Positions 24,558-33,357 of a stretch of DNA of 64,000 bases are shown piece after piece. A program made the position numbers and the translations under genes. The first letter of the stretch is position 1; each line of letters opens with the position of its first letter. Source of the stretch: Chitinophaga pinensis. Lineage in GTDB: Bacteria > Bacteroidota > Bacteroidia > Chitinophagales > Chitinophagaceae. The stretch covers positions 1,922,001 to 1,986,000 of the forward strand of contig LR632930.1 of the NCBI GenBank assembly GCA_902167325.1, given 5' to 3'. The notes under the pieces were generated by a model. The model saw only the letters and a program-made list of their open reading frames with translations, had not been told where the DNA came from and searched no databases.

Positions 24558-25916
24558 TTATTCCGCTTTTATTTTGCCCATTGCCTGATCCAGTTTCACT
24601 TTGCTGATGAGGGTATTGATCAGTGCATTGATGTAATCGTTTTGCGCCTGCTTCAGCTCGCTGTCTGCTGAAAGTACGTCGAGGCTGGTAGCTACACCTT
24701 CTTCATATTTCAACACTACCCTGTCGTACACTCCCTGTGTAAGGGCCATGTTTTTTTCCTGCGTGTTGAGGGAAGCGAGGTTACTGCGGTACTGCGTCCA
24801 GCCATTGCGCACTTCCAGCTGAATCTGCTGGCCCAGGTAGTTCAGGTTGTTCTGGCTTTGCTGTAGCGTTATAGCCAGCTGCCGGGCCTGGTAGAACCTT
24901 TCAGTTCCGTTGAAGATGGGCCACGTTAGCCTTACGCCTACAGCGGAGGTACCATATCCGGTTTTATATAAATCACCGAAGCGTTCTGAGAAATAGTTGA
25001 AGCCGTAATTGACGAAGGCGTTAAGGGTGGGAATGATCTGCAGTTTCTTACTGCGGAGGTTCAGCCTGTCCAGCTCAATCTGCACGCGCTGCATGGCGTA
25101 TTCGGGGCGGTCCATGAAACGGTAGTTGAGACTGTCGGGCATATCATCGGTAAACTCACGGATATTTTCTTTAACGGCCACGGAAGAGTCGAGCGGCATG
25201 CCCATCTGGAACTTCAGAACATCGAAAGTGTATTCCAGCTGGCGCTGGAGGTTTGCACGCTGTGTTTCCACGCTGTTGTAGGATGTCTGGATACGGTCTA
25301 CATCAATTCTTTCTGCGACACCCTGATCGTACCGGGCACGGGTATCTTTCAATGTTTTGCCGAATTGCGCGAGGTTGGCATCTAATAAACGGATGCTTTC
25401 CATGCTGACGAGCACATTGAAGTAGGCTACGCTTACCTGCACACGTGTGTCTATGGCGGTACGTTCATATTCGCGGATGGAAAGTTCGTCGTAAACTTTG
25501 GCGGCTTTAAGGCCGAGGAAATAATCACTGTTGATGAGGGCCTGGGTAATTTCACCTGTTACTGCGGAGGAGTATTTGGTGCCGAACTGCACGGGGATCT
25601 TATTATTGGGGTCTCCCGCGAAATCAGGGATGAGTGAGGTTTGTAGTTTCAGGTTGTCGGTAAAGTTGCCGGTGATGTTGGCATGGGGGAAGAGGCGCCC
25701 GCGGGTTTCCCGGATCTTCTCCGTGGACATTTGCCGGTTCAGCCGGGCATTTACGACATTGTTCTGATTGCGGAGGGCGTACTGTACGCATTCTTCCAGC
25801 GTGTATGCGGGGCCGGCCGTGGTGCCTTGCTGGGCAAAGGAGATCCCGGCAATGGCTGTCAGCATAGCGGTCAAACAGACCATCCGCCTTATTATGTTCG
25901 GGAAACAGCTACTCAT
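24558..25916 (-). CDS. TolC-family outer-membrane efflux protein
   Basis: The 452-residue protein is the first gene of the efflux operon. After a signal peptide (ending GISFAQ) it starts with YTLEECVQYALRNQNNVVNA, the usual OEP opening. Two repeated halves follow, each with a long coiled-coil helical segment (for example NSVETQRANLQRQLEYTFDVL and LKYEEGVATSLDVLSADSELKQAQNDYI) and the YEEGVATSLDVL type signature near residue 400. It forms a trimeric channel through the outer membrane and a periplasmic tunnel for the RND pump encoded downstream. The tripartite system is complete in this operon; no dedicated regulator is adjacent. Confidence 0.94.
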   Translation of the reverse strand: MSSCFPNIIRRMVCLTAMLTAIAGISFAQQGTTAGPAYTLEECVQYALRNQNNVVNARLNRQMSTEKIRETRGRLFPHANITGNFTDNLKLQTSLIPDFAGDPNNKIPVQFGTKYSSAVTGEITQALINSDYFLGLKAAKVYDELSIREYERTAIDTRVQVSVAYFNVLVSMESIRLLDANLAQFGKTLKDTRARYDQGVAERIDVDRIQTSYNSVETQRANLQRQLEYTFDVLKFQMGMPLDSSVAVKENIREFTDDMPDSLNYRFMDRPEYAMQRVQIELDRLNLRSKKLQIIPTLNAFVNYGFNYFSERFGDLYKTGYGTSAVGVRLTWPIFNGTERFYQARQLAITLQQSQNNLNYLGQQIQLEVRNGWTQYRSNLASLNTQEKNMALTQGVYDRVVLKYEEGVATSLDVLSADSELKQAQNDYINALINTLISKVKLDQAMGKIKAE

Positions 25917-26047
25917 ACAGGGTATGTATCCGTTTAACAGCAGCGGGTACGTTTGTAGAACAATCGTAACGTGAAAAGGTTCAATATGTTAATTGGGGGC
26001 TTATGGAAAAATATAAAGGCGGCATCTTCCTTCTAAACACAATCGCC

Positions 26048-26881
26048 ATGAATACCTCCCAAATGCCTAAACCAGACTTCCTTGACATCCTCTTCGATTC
26101 CCGTAACAAAGCATACGGTGCTTATGACCTCCGGCGTAAATACGATCGCCGCGTTCGTAATGCAGTGGCCAGTATGGCCGGGATCGTTTTATTGTCCATC
26201 GGCGCTTATGCCTGGGCTTCCAATTCCAAAGCTTCGGATATTGAAAAGCCATATGTGAAGCCGATCGTATTGGATAATGTTGCACTTCCACCGGCGGAGG
26301 AAAAGGTGATACCACCGCCCACACGTAAAGTGGAGCCACCGCCGGAAGCAAGAACCATGGTGAAACATACGGTTTTTAAAGTGGTAGAGAATGATAAGGT
26401 AAACCCGGAAGATGAAGTAAAGAAAATGGACGAACTGAAAGACGTGAGCATTGGCCATGATAATATAAAAGGCTCACCAGACGGACCGGAAGCTTTCTTT
26501 GATGGGCCAACAGGGCCGGGAGGTGGAGTAGTGGAAGCTCCGAAAGTAGAGAAAGAAGAAGGCCCCCTCAGCTTCGTGGAGATCAATCCTGAGTTCCCCG
26601 GGGGAGAGGAGGCTTTGTACAAGTTCCTGAATAACAATATGCATTATCCTGCCATGGCTTCAGATAATGGCATTGAAGGCACAGTGTTCGTGAAATTTGT
26701 GGTGAATGCAGACGGTTCCATTACTAATGTGGCAGCTACCGGCAACAAGCTGGGTGCAGGTTGTGAAGATGAAGCCATCCGCGTGATCCGAAAAATGCCT
26801 AAATGGAAACCAGGCCGCCAGAACGGACGTAACGTAGCCGTATGGTTTAACGTCCCCATCCGTTTCAAACTCAATCAGTAA
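26048..26881 (+). CDS. Energy transducer TonB
   Basis: I start at 26048 (MNTSQMPKPDFLDILF), which gives the standard Bacteroidota TonB N terminus with the cytoplasmic FDSRNKAYGAYDLRRKYDRR segment, then one TM helix (VASMAGIVLLSIGAYAWA). A periplasmic linker rich in Pro and Glu (PPAEEKVIPPPTRKVEPPPEA) is followed by the C-terminal TonB domain of about 80 residues (NPEFPGGEEALYKFLNNNMHYP ... GTVFVKFVVNADGSITNV ... MPKWKPGRQNGRNVAVWFNVPI). Length is 277 residues. It energises TonB-dependent outer-membrane transporters, several of which (SusC proteins) are encoded in this window. ExbB/ExbD are not adjacent. Confidence 0.94.
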   Translation: MNTSQMPKPDFLDILFDSRNKAYGAYDLRRKYDRRVRNAVASMAGIVLLSIGAYAWASNSKASDIEKPYVKPIVLDNVALPPAEEKVIPPPTRKVEPPPEARTMVKHTVFKVVENDKVNPEDEVKKMDELKDVSIGHDNIKGSPDGPEAFFDGPTGPGGGVVEAPKVEKEEGPLSFVEINPEFPGGEEALYKFLNNNMHYPAMASDNGIEGTVFVKFVVNADGSITNVAATGNKLGAGCEDEAIRVIRKMPKWKPGRQNGRNVAVWFNVPIRFKLNQ

Positions 26882-26901
26882 TCCTTTGATGGTTACCAGA
26901 G

Positions 26902-26945
26902 TTCCCCTGCGCAGCGGTTTTCCACGGCGCAGGGGAATACCTTTT
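26902..26945 (+). terminator. Terminator-like hairpin after TonB gene
   Basis: TTCCCCTGCGC (26902-26912) pairs perfectly with GCGCAGGGGAA (26927-26937) around a 14-base loop; the T run after it is interrupted by ACC. Confidence 0.6.
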
Positions 26946-26985
26946 ACCGGAATAACCGTATATTTGGCCCGGAAATTCATCCCCT

Positions 26986-28140
26986 ATGCGTTATATCCCT
27001 TTCATAGCCATGCTTTTCGCCGCTGCTGCCTGCCAGCAGGGTAAGGATAAGGCCGGTACAGCCAACAACAACGCTTACACGCTTACCGAAGGCTACCACC
27101 TCGATGCCGACAGTGTACTCCATTTCGCAGCACGTAAAGATCTCCCGGAAGATGAGGCTGACCGCCTTTTCCGCCAGGCTATCGATAAATACCGTAACGA
27201 TAAGGACCCCAAAGCAGCATTGCCGATCTTCCGCCAATCCATTCTAAAAGCTCCCCGTGCAGCGGCCTTCTTTGAATATGGCAACGCGCTGTCGGAAATG
27301 CGGTCTGATGATAAGCCGCTCCAGTCAGACCTTAGCACGGACCAGGCGCTTAAAGCCTATCACATCGCTGACCTGCTTGGGTATAAACCGGTATCAAAAC
27401 TGCTGTACAATACCGCCTGTGTATATGCCAAACAGGAAAATGAAGACAGTGCTTTCCATTATCTCGTTTCCGCTATCGAATTCGGATATACCAATACCGA
27501 TCAGATCTATAAAGACGAGGATCTTGCAAAGATCCGCGCTGTCCGTTACCGGTTCGACAGTGAGGTGGGTAATGCCCTCGCCGGAGCAAGTGACCCCGAC
27601 CGCCTGCTATGGAAGCTCTTCTCCCACGAATTTCAGCCTATTGAGTTGCCTGTAGTGTTTGATCTGAAGTATGGAGAGGAAAAGGAATTTGGCAGCGTTA
27701 CGTATGATTTCGAGAAATTCATCCCTGAAATGCGCGACGGTAAATTCTCGCGCGACGTAGGTAGTGAGTTTTACTATATTGGCAGCGTACAGGCCACTCC
27801 ATTGTACACCGTAGTCACCTATGCGGTAAAGGATGTGATGATTGATGCCGAAGCGCCTTATTGCTATTACCTCGCCAGCTTCGATGCCGCCGGCAAACTG
27901 CTCGATAAACTTATTGTAGGCGGTCACCGCATCCTTGAGGAGCCTTTCTGTGTGGGGAAGATCACCGAAAACGGGGATGTGGAAGTGAAGAAGTTCGCCA
28001 TCCGTTATGAAAAGGACCCCGCGAAAGAGGGGTATCGTGATAATGCAATGGCAGAAATGAACGAAGTAGGTGTGGAATATTTCGCGATTACGCCTGAAGG
28101 GCGCATTACGCCGAAATCCGCTCCACTCGCCATGAAGTAA
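26986..28140 (+). CDS. TPR-containing lipoprotein of unknown function
   Basis: The 384-residue protein has a lipoprotein signal ending in FAAAACQ. Residues about 60-190 look like tetratricopeptide repeats: DRLFRQAIDKYRND, ALPIFRQSILKAPRAAAFFEYGNAL, and a closing unit LYNTACVYAKQENEDSAFHYLVSAIEFG with YKDEDLAKIRAVRYRF, the pattern annotated as a TPR end-of-group domain. The C-terminal 190 residues are unassigned and beta-rich. TPR lipoproteins usually mediate protein contacts in the periplasm or at the surface; nothing more specific can be said. Its last 35 bases overlap the convergent DUF2306 gene. Confidence 0.8.
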   Translation: MRYIPFIAMLFAAAACQQGKDKAGTANNNAYTLTEGYHLDADSVLHFAARKDLPEDEADRLFRQAIDKYRNDKDPKAALPIFRQSILKAPRAAAFFEYGNALSEMRSDDKPLQSDLSTDQALKAYHIADLLGYKPVSKLLYNTACVYAKQENEDSAFHYLVSAIEFGYTNTDQIYKDEDLAKIRAVRYRFDSEVGNALAGASDPDRLLWKLFSHEFQPIELPVVFDLKYGEEKEFGSVTYDFEKFIPEMRDGKFSRDVGSEFYYIGSVQATPLYTVVTYAVKDVMIDAEAPYCYYLASFDAAGKLLDKLIVGGHRILEEPFCVGKITENGDVEVKKFAIRYEKDPAKEGYRDNAMAEMNEVGVEYFAITPEGRITPKSAPLAMK

Positions 28141-28756
28141 ATACCCGCCGGCGGATGAGATACTCCGCCAGCAACAGGTTCAGCGTCCAGCTCAGCCACG
28201 CCAGCCAGATATAGGCCGTGCGCGGAGGAATATGAAGTCCGATCACATCGATCATATAGGCGTAGAACCGGAGCGTAACTGCCGACAGGGTGAGCGCATA
28301 ACTCCGCGTCATCATGTCGGCATGTTTTTTCCAGTCTTTTTTATAAATATAATACATCGCCATGGCCGTATACGCAATCCACAATATGGCTAACAGTACA
28401 AAACTCACCCTCGCCCATACGCCCCCGTTGGCATAATACCCCATGATCAACCCACTGGGGCCACTCAGTGCCAGTACGGTAACCGCATATACGTATCCCG
28501 CCCCCCTGTGTACTTTCGGAAACCGTTGTATTACATACCTGCTGAATTGAAGTATGCCTGCTACCAGCACCGCCGTACTCACGAATACATGCACGTAAAA
28601 GCTCCAGCGCCAGTGGTGGAGCTTATACACAAGCTGTTTGGTGAAGAGAAAATCGATATGTGGCTCAAAGGAAGTATAGGGCAGACTTAGCAGTACCATC
28701 AGCCATGACGCATACAGGATAGCCGCTACCGTAATGAGTTGAAAGGTTAGCCTCAT
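28106..28756 (-). CDS. DUF2306 integral membrane protein
   Basis: The 216-residue protein has about five or six TM helices with a conserved HHWRWSFYVHVFVST segment, FPKVHRGAGYVYAVTVLALSGPSGLIMGYYA, and WKKHADMMTRSYALTLSAVTLRFY. His and Arg residues at helix ends resemble DUF2306 proteins, whose function is unknown; the His positions would suit haem or quinone contact, which is speculation. Its ATG overlaps the stop of the upstream lipoprotein gene by four bases (ATGA), suggesting coupled translation. The 3' end overlaps the convergent TPR lipoprotein gene by 35 bases. Confidence 0.82.
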   Translation of the reverse strand: MRLTFQLITVAAILYASWLMVLLSLPYTSFEPHIDFLFTKQLVYKLHHWRWSFYVHVFVSTAVLVAGILQFSRYVIQRFPKVHRGAGYVYAVTVLALSGPSGLIMGYYANGGVWARVSFVLLAILWIAYTAMAMYYIYKKDWKKHADMMTRSYALTLSAVTLRFYAYMIDVIGLHIPPRTAYIWLAWLSWTLNLLLAEYLIRRRVFTSWRVERISA

Positions 28757-29469
28757 GGCATACTGTAAAAAGTGAATCCTTCTCCGGTAAGACTATCCGG
28801 GTACATTTCTCCTTCATCCATGGTGAAGTGTATCACGAAGCGGCTGTTGCTTTTGCCGAATTGGGCGTTTGCTTTCCAGTTAACGTCGAAGGTGTCCTTT
28901 GTGCGCAACCAGGTGCCACGTACAATTTCTATCTGGCCGGAAGAAATACTGTCTTTCGGATAGTACTCCAGCTTACATGAGCCGTCTACCAGAAACGAAA
29001 TACTGCTCTCTTCGTTGGCCATCCAGAATTCGCCCTGATTACTGTCTATCTTTTTCAGTTCGAATTTTTTAGCGGAAGCAGAATCCTTATGAATGGGTTC
29101 CCAGGTTCCTTTCATGGTTTTCAGGTCTTCGGAGAGGCGAACGCTGAATACGCCGTCATAAGGATGGTCACCCGGCTCTTCGAGACGGATCTTCCAGCCG
29201 CTGCCATCGGGCACTATCTCCCCATGGAGGTTGCGCCGGAGGCCTTTATGGGTGTTGTATCCGGCAATGTTTTTGCCCCGGGCAAAGTTGATACTGATAT
29301 AAATGGGAGTGCCGCCGAAATCGCCGGTGTAAATACCGGCGGGGCTGGCAGCCAGCGATTTAGGAGTTTCGGTTTTAGCCGCACCGGTATCTGTGGTGGC
29401 TGTTTTTCCGCCGGAGTTACAGGCGGATGCCGCGATGCTCAATACGAGCAGGGAGCAGATGTATTTCAC
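28753..29469 (-). CDS. Hypothetical lipoprotein, GTG start
   Basis: I place the start at the GTG at 29469, where MKYICSLLVLSIAASAC gives a short lipoprotein signal (Cys at residue 17). The frame extends a further 44 codons upstream but that would run across the divergent chitinase start. The 238-residue protein has a Thr/Ala/Lys linker, then IYTGDFGGTPIYISINFA and a beta-rich C-terminal half (GVFSVRLSEDLKTMKGTWEP, FEVNWKA-like strands). I do not recognise the family. It is translationally coupled to DUF2306 (ATGA overlap). The divergent GH18 gene starts only 38 bases away. Confidence 0.75.
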   Translation of the reverse strand: MKYICSLLVLSIAASACNSGGKTATTDTGAAKTETPKSLAASPAGIYTGDFGGTPIYISINFARGKNIAGYNTHKGLRRNLHGEIVPDGSGWKIRLEEPGDHPYDGVFSVRLSEDLKTMKGTWEPIHKDSASAKKFELKKIDSNQGEFWMANEESSISFLVDGSCKLEYYPKDSISSGQIEIVRGTWLRTKDTFDVNWKANAQFGKSNSRFVIHFTMDEGEMYPDSLTGEGFTFYSMP

Positions 29470-29507
29470 AGGGTTGAATTTAGGCCGTAAATATACTATT
29501 TTTAAAT

Positions 29508-30650
29508 ATGCCTCTCTTGTCCAATCCCCTCCGCGCCGCAATTCCGGCGCTCTTCGCCCTCGCAGGCGCTGCCGGTTTACTGGCTTCCAAGCAGGCTCCA
29601 CAGCCTAAACCAGTTGTGATCGCTTATGTTGGCGGCTTCCGTGGCCATGTCAAAGACCCAGATGCCATCGCCGTAGAGAAGCTCACGCATATCAACTATG
29701 CGTTTGTAGATGTGCAACATGGCAGGGCATGGCTTACCAACGAAGCCACCGATACCATCAATTTCCGGAAACTTAATGCCCTCAAATCCCGTAACCCCGA
29801 TCTCAAAATACTTATCTCCATCGGCGGATGGGCATGGAGTGAAAACTTTTCCGATGCGGTACTCACCGATGCCGGAAGGAAGCTTTTTGCCCACACATCG
29901 GTAGACATCATCCGGAAGCATAAGCTGGACGGGGTGGATATTGACTGGGAATACCCCGGTATTCCGGGCGAAGATGGTAACGTATTCCGTCCCGAAGACA
30001 AGCAGAACTATACCCTCATGTTCCAGGCGCTCCGTGCCTCACTTGATTCCCTAGCAAAAGAGACCGGAGGCAAATACCTGCTCACTACTGCCGTGGGTGG
30101 AGGCCGCAATTTCATTGAGCATACTGAAATGGCAAAAGCGCAGCAATACCTGGATTACGTAAATATCATGTCGTACGACTATAAAACAAACCCCAAAGGT
30201 ATTTCAGGCCATCACACCAACCTTTTCGGCTCTACGGAAGACCCTCAGGAGGCCTCCACTCACCGGTCCATTGAAATGTTTAAAGCGGCCGGCGTACCCG
30301 AGGAAAAGATTGTAATGGGCATCGCTTTTTATGGCCGCGGCTGGATGGTAGGCAGCGATACCGCCCGCGGATTGAACCGGCAGGCGCTGGGAGGCGCGAG
30401 GGGAGGAGGGTATTCCTATATCAAGGATAGTTTGCCGGCGAAGGGTTTTGAACGCCATTGGGATAAACGGGCCAAAGCACCTTATCTTTGGCACCCGGGG
30501 CAGCGGATATTCATATCTTACGACGATGAGGAATCCGTAAAAGAAAAATGCCGCTATGTAAACAAGCACAACCTTGGCGGAGTCATGTTCTGGGAATACT
30601 CCAGTGATCCGAAAGGTTACCTGCTGGATGCGATCGATAAAAATCTATAA
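29508..30650 (+). CDS. GH18 chitinase
   Basis: The 380-residue protein has an N-terminal signal or membrane anchor (about residues 8-27) and one GH18 barrel. The beta-3 SIGGWAWSENFSD motif is at about 104-116 and the catalytic DGVDIDWEYPG is at residues 141-151, with Glu148 as the acid and Asp146/Asp144 completing DxxDxDxE. Then follow MSYDY near 224 (substrate-assisted catalysis site), GIAFYGRGW, and GGVMFWEYSSD at the end. No chitin-binding module is present. It cleaves beta-1,4-linked GlcNAc polymers to chitooligosaccharides. The GH20 gene 53 bases downstream could release GlcNAc from the products, so the two probably form a chitin-utilisation operon. Confidence 0.94.
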   Translation: MPLLSNPLRAAIPALFALAGAAGLLASKQAPQPKPVVIAYVGGFRGHVKDPDAIAVEKLTHINYAFVDVQHGRAWLTNEATDTINFRKLNALKSRNPDLKILISIGGWAWSENFSDAVLTDAGRKLFAHTSVDIIRKHKLDGVDIDWEYPGIPGEDGNVFRPEDKQNYTLMFQALRASLDSLAKETGGKYLLTTAVGGGRNFIEHTEMAKAQQYLDYVNIMSYDYKTNPKGISGHHTNLFGSTEDPQEASTHRSIEMFKAAGVPEEKIVMGIAFYGRGWMVGSDTARGLNRQALGGARGGGYSYIKDSLPAKGFERHWDKRAKAPYLWHPGQRIFISYDDEESVKEKCRYVNKHNLGGVMFWEYSSDPKGYLLDAIDKNL

Positions 30651-30703
30651 CCAATAAGACAGCCGCGCAGCTCAATGCAGCACCCGCGGGAAATCCTGAT
30701 TGT

Positions 30704-33235
30704 ATGCAATACAGACTAACTATTTTATGCCTTTTATTGTCCTGCTGCGCCATGGCACAAGCTCCGGCATTCCCCGCAAAGGGACTGCAGTTGCGCTGGG
30801 AAGTGGTGGAAAACGGCTACCAGGGCAAAGCACAGACATTATCGACTTTTACGCTGGTAAACCGCACTAAGGAAACACTCCCGGCCAGCGGGTGGACCAT
30901 CTACTACAATTTCATTCGTTTCGTGACACCCGGTGAAGTAGCGCCGGGGATCGGGGCCGGGCATATCAACGGAGATCTGTTCTGGTTTAAACCTACCGGG
31001 GGCTTTAGCGGACTGAAGCCCGGAGACTCCCTGAAACTGAACATTATTTCATCGGCCTGGGTCACCCATTTCACTGATGCCCCCACCGGACCTTACATCG
31101 TATGGGATGCTGACCCTTCTAAAGGTCATTCCATTGCAGACTTTACCGTGGTGCCTTCTAAAGAAGTGAAGCAGCTCCGCCGTACAGCGAACGATACCAA
31201 AGTGCAATCCACGCCGGAAGATGTATACCGCCGCAATGAATCTATCCGACTGTTGCCTGCATCCGAAGTGCCTAAAATATTCCCGACACCATTGCTTATC
31301 CGTGAATCAGAAGGCTCATTTGTATTGGATCCGAAAAGCGGTATCGTATATGAACCTGAATTTCGTGCAGAGGCAGATTACCTGTCACGGTTGATGGGGA
31401 AAATCTTCGGAAAAGAGGTGCTCACGGCACAGGGTACCACTGGGAAAGCTGCGGTACGCCTCTTGAAGGATGCCTCCATAAAAGGAAAGGAAGCCTACCG
31501 CATGCAGATTGACCAGGACGGGGTGGTAATATCCGCAGGTACAACTACCGGGATCTTTTATGGCATACAGTCGCTCCGGCAACTGTTACCTTTAACCGCT
31601 AAGGGCACTGCCACACTGCCGGTGGTACTGGTAGCCGATGAGCCACGCTTTGCATTCCGCTCCTTCAGTCTCGACGTGGCCAGGAACTTCCATTCCAAAG
31701 CGGAAGTAATGCGTATGCTGGATGTAATGTCTGTTTACAAAGTAAATACCCTGCACCTTCATATGAGCGACGATGAAGGATGGCGTGTAGAGATTGCCGG
31801 TTTGCCTGAACTGACGCAGGTTGGTGGCCGCCGTGGTCATACAGTTGACGAGATGGATTGTCTCCGTCCTTCTTACGGCTCTGGTCCGGATGTGAATAAC
31901 GCAACAGGTACCGGCTGGTACTCCCGTGCCGATTATATCGAAATCCTCCGTTACGCAAAGGCGCGGCACATAAAAGTGATCCCCGAAGTGGAAATGCCCG
32001 GTCATGGCCGTGCTGCCATTAAAGCAATGGATGCCCGAGCCGCGAAGCTCGCAAAAGCGGGTGATCCCAATGCCGGGGAATACCGCCTCAGCGATCCGGA
32101 AGATAAAAGTGCTTACCGCTCTGTTCAGGAATGGAAAGACAATGTGATGAATCCCGCCCTGCCTTCCACTTACAAATTCATCGAAAAAGTAACTGTCGAA
32201 CTCGCAGCCATGCACCGTGAAGCTGGTACTCCGCTCGATATTATTCATATGGGGGGAGATGAAACGCCTGGAGGTGTTTGGGAAAAGTCTCCTGCCTGCC
32301 GGCAACTCCTGGCCTCAAACGCGGAACTTAACCATGTAGACGATCTTTGGATCTATTTTTATGATAAAGTAGCCCAGATCGTCAATAAGCATGGGATGCA
32401 GCTGTACGGATGGGAAGAAGCAGGTATGCGCCGTACCCGCCGCGACGGGCAGGGCCTTATGATCGTAAACCCCGTTTTTGGCAACCGTAACTTCCAGGTA
32501 GATGTCTGGAACAACGTAATGGGCGGCGGCATGGAAGATCTCAGCTACCGGCTGGCCAACGGAGGGTACAAAGTGGTACTGTCAGGCGTAGCCAACTACT
32601 ATTTTGACATGGCTTACCTCCGCGATTACGAAGAGCCGGGATTTTACTGGGGCGGGTATGTGGATATCGACAAGCCTTATTATTTCATACCCCTCGATCT
32701 GTATAAAAATGCCAAAGAAGATGATGCCGGCAATCCTTTGCCTGCCTCAATCTTTGTAGGGAAAGACAGGCTGACCGAATACGGAGCCTCCAATATCGCA
32801 GGTATTCAATGTGCCCTTTGGAGCGAAACGGTTAAATCGCCGGAGCGTTTAGAGTATATGGTGCTTCCCAAGCTTTTGGGTATGGCGGAGCGCGCCTGGG
32901 CGCCTGATCCTTCCTGGACGGGCGACCTCAATCTGTATAACGAAGCGTGGAATAAATTCGCCAATGTGGTAGGCCAGCGTGAGCTGCCCCGCCTCGCCAG
33001 CCTCAATGGTGGTTACAATTACCGGATTCCTACAGCCGGTGTGAAACAGGAGAATGGAAAAGTTTTAGCGAACGTACAACTTCCCGGACTCATCATTCGT
33101 TATACAACCGATGGGAAGGAGCCTAATGCTAAAAGTCCTGCCTGGAGCGGGCCGCTTGATGCGAAAGGGACCTTCCGTTTGAGAGTTTTCGACCAATCTG
33201 GCAGAGGCGGAAGAACCGTGACGGTACAATATTGA
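30704..33235 (+). CDS. GH20 beta-N-acetylhexosaminidase (chitobiase type)
   Basis: The 843-residue exported protein has the multi-domain layout of chitobiases. A signal peptide (ending CAMAQ) is followed by an N-terminal carbohydrate-binding domain (about 25-170), the GH20b alpha/beta domain (about 185-320) and the catalytic barrel from about 325. The catalytic Asp-Glu pair is at about residues 519-520 in HMGGDETPGG, and FHLSDDEGW-like LHMSDDEGWRVEI, VIPEVEMPGHGRAA, and a Trp-lined WGGYVD are visible. A C-terminal chitobiase-type domain (TTDGKEPNAKSPAWSGP) closes the protein. It removes terminal GlcNAc from chitooligosaccharides by substrate-assisted catalysis, working after the GH18 chitinase just upstream. 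A strong terminator follows. Confidence 0.95.
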   Translation: MQYRLTILCLLLSCCAMAQAPAFPAKGLQLRWEVVENGYQGKAQTLSTFTLVNRTKETLPASGWTIYYNFIRFVTPGEVAPGIGAGHINGDLFWFKPTGGFSGLKPGDSLKLNIISSAWVTHFTDAPTGPYIVWDADPSKGHSIADFTVVPSKEVKQLRRTANDTKVQSTPEDVYRRNESIRLLPASEVPKIFPTPLLIRESEGSFVLDPKSGIVYEPEFRAEADYLSRLMGKIFGKEVLTAQGTTGKAAVRLLKDASIKGKEAYRMQIDQDGVVISAGTTTGIFYGIQSLRQLLPLTAKGTATLPVVLVADEPRFAFRSFSLDVARNFHSKAEVMRMLDVMSVYKVNTLHLHMSDDEGWRVEIAGLPELTQVGGRRGHTVDEMDCLRPSYGSGPDVNNATGTGWYSRADYIEILRYAKARHIKVIPEVEMPGHGRAAIKAMDARAAKLAKAGDPNAGEYRLSDPEDKSAYRSVQEWKDNVMNPALPSTYKFIEKVTVELAAMHREAGTPLDIIHMGGDETPGGVWEKSPACRQLLASNAELNHVDDLWIYFYDKVAQIVNKHGMQLYGWEEAGMRRTRRDGQGLMIVNPVFGNRNFQVDVWNNVMGGGMEDLSYRLANGGYKVVLSGVANYYFDMAYLRDYEEPGFYWGGYVDIDKPYYFIPLDLYKNAKEDDAGNPLPASIFVGKDRLTEYGASNIAGIQCALWSETVKSPERLEYMVLPKLLGMAERAWAPDPSWTGDLNLYNEAWNKFANVVGQRELPRLASLNGGYNYRIPTAGVKQENGKVLANVQLPGLIIRYTTDGKEPNAKSPAWSGPLDAKGTFRLRVFDQSGRGGRTVTVQY

Positions 33236-33259
33236 TAATCAAGCATATGCTTTGTATAA

Positions 33260-33297
33260 GGAAGGGTACTGGACGGAACAGTGCCCTTCCTTTTTTT
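33260..33297 (+). terminator. Intrinsic terminator after GH20 gene
   Basis: GGAAGGGTACTG (33260-33271) pairs with CAGTGCCCTTCC (33279-33290) with one G-U, followed by seven T. It separates the chitin operon from the next gene and rules out starts of that gene upstream of 33300. Confidence 0.9.
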
Positions 33298-33357
33298 GTA
33301 ACCGTCCCTACATATTGGTTAAAAATTTGTATTGTTGTTCCGGATCAATTGCAATTA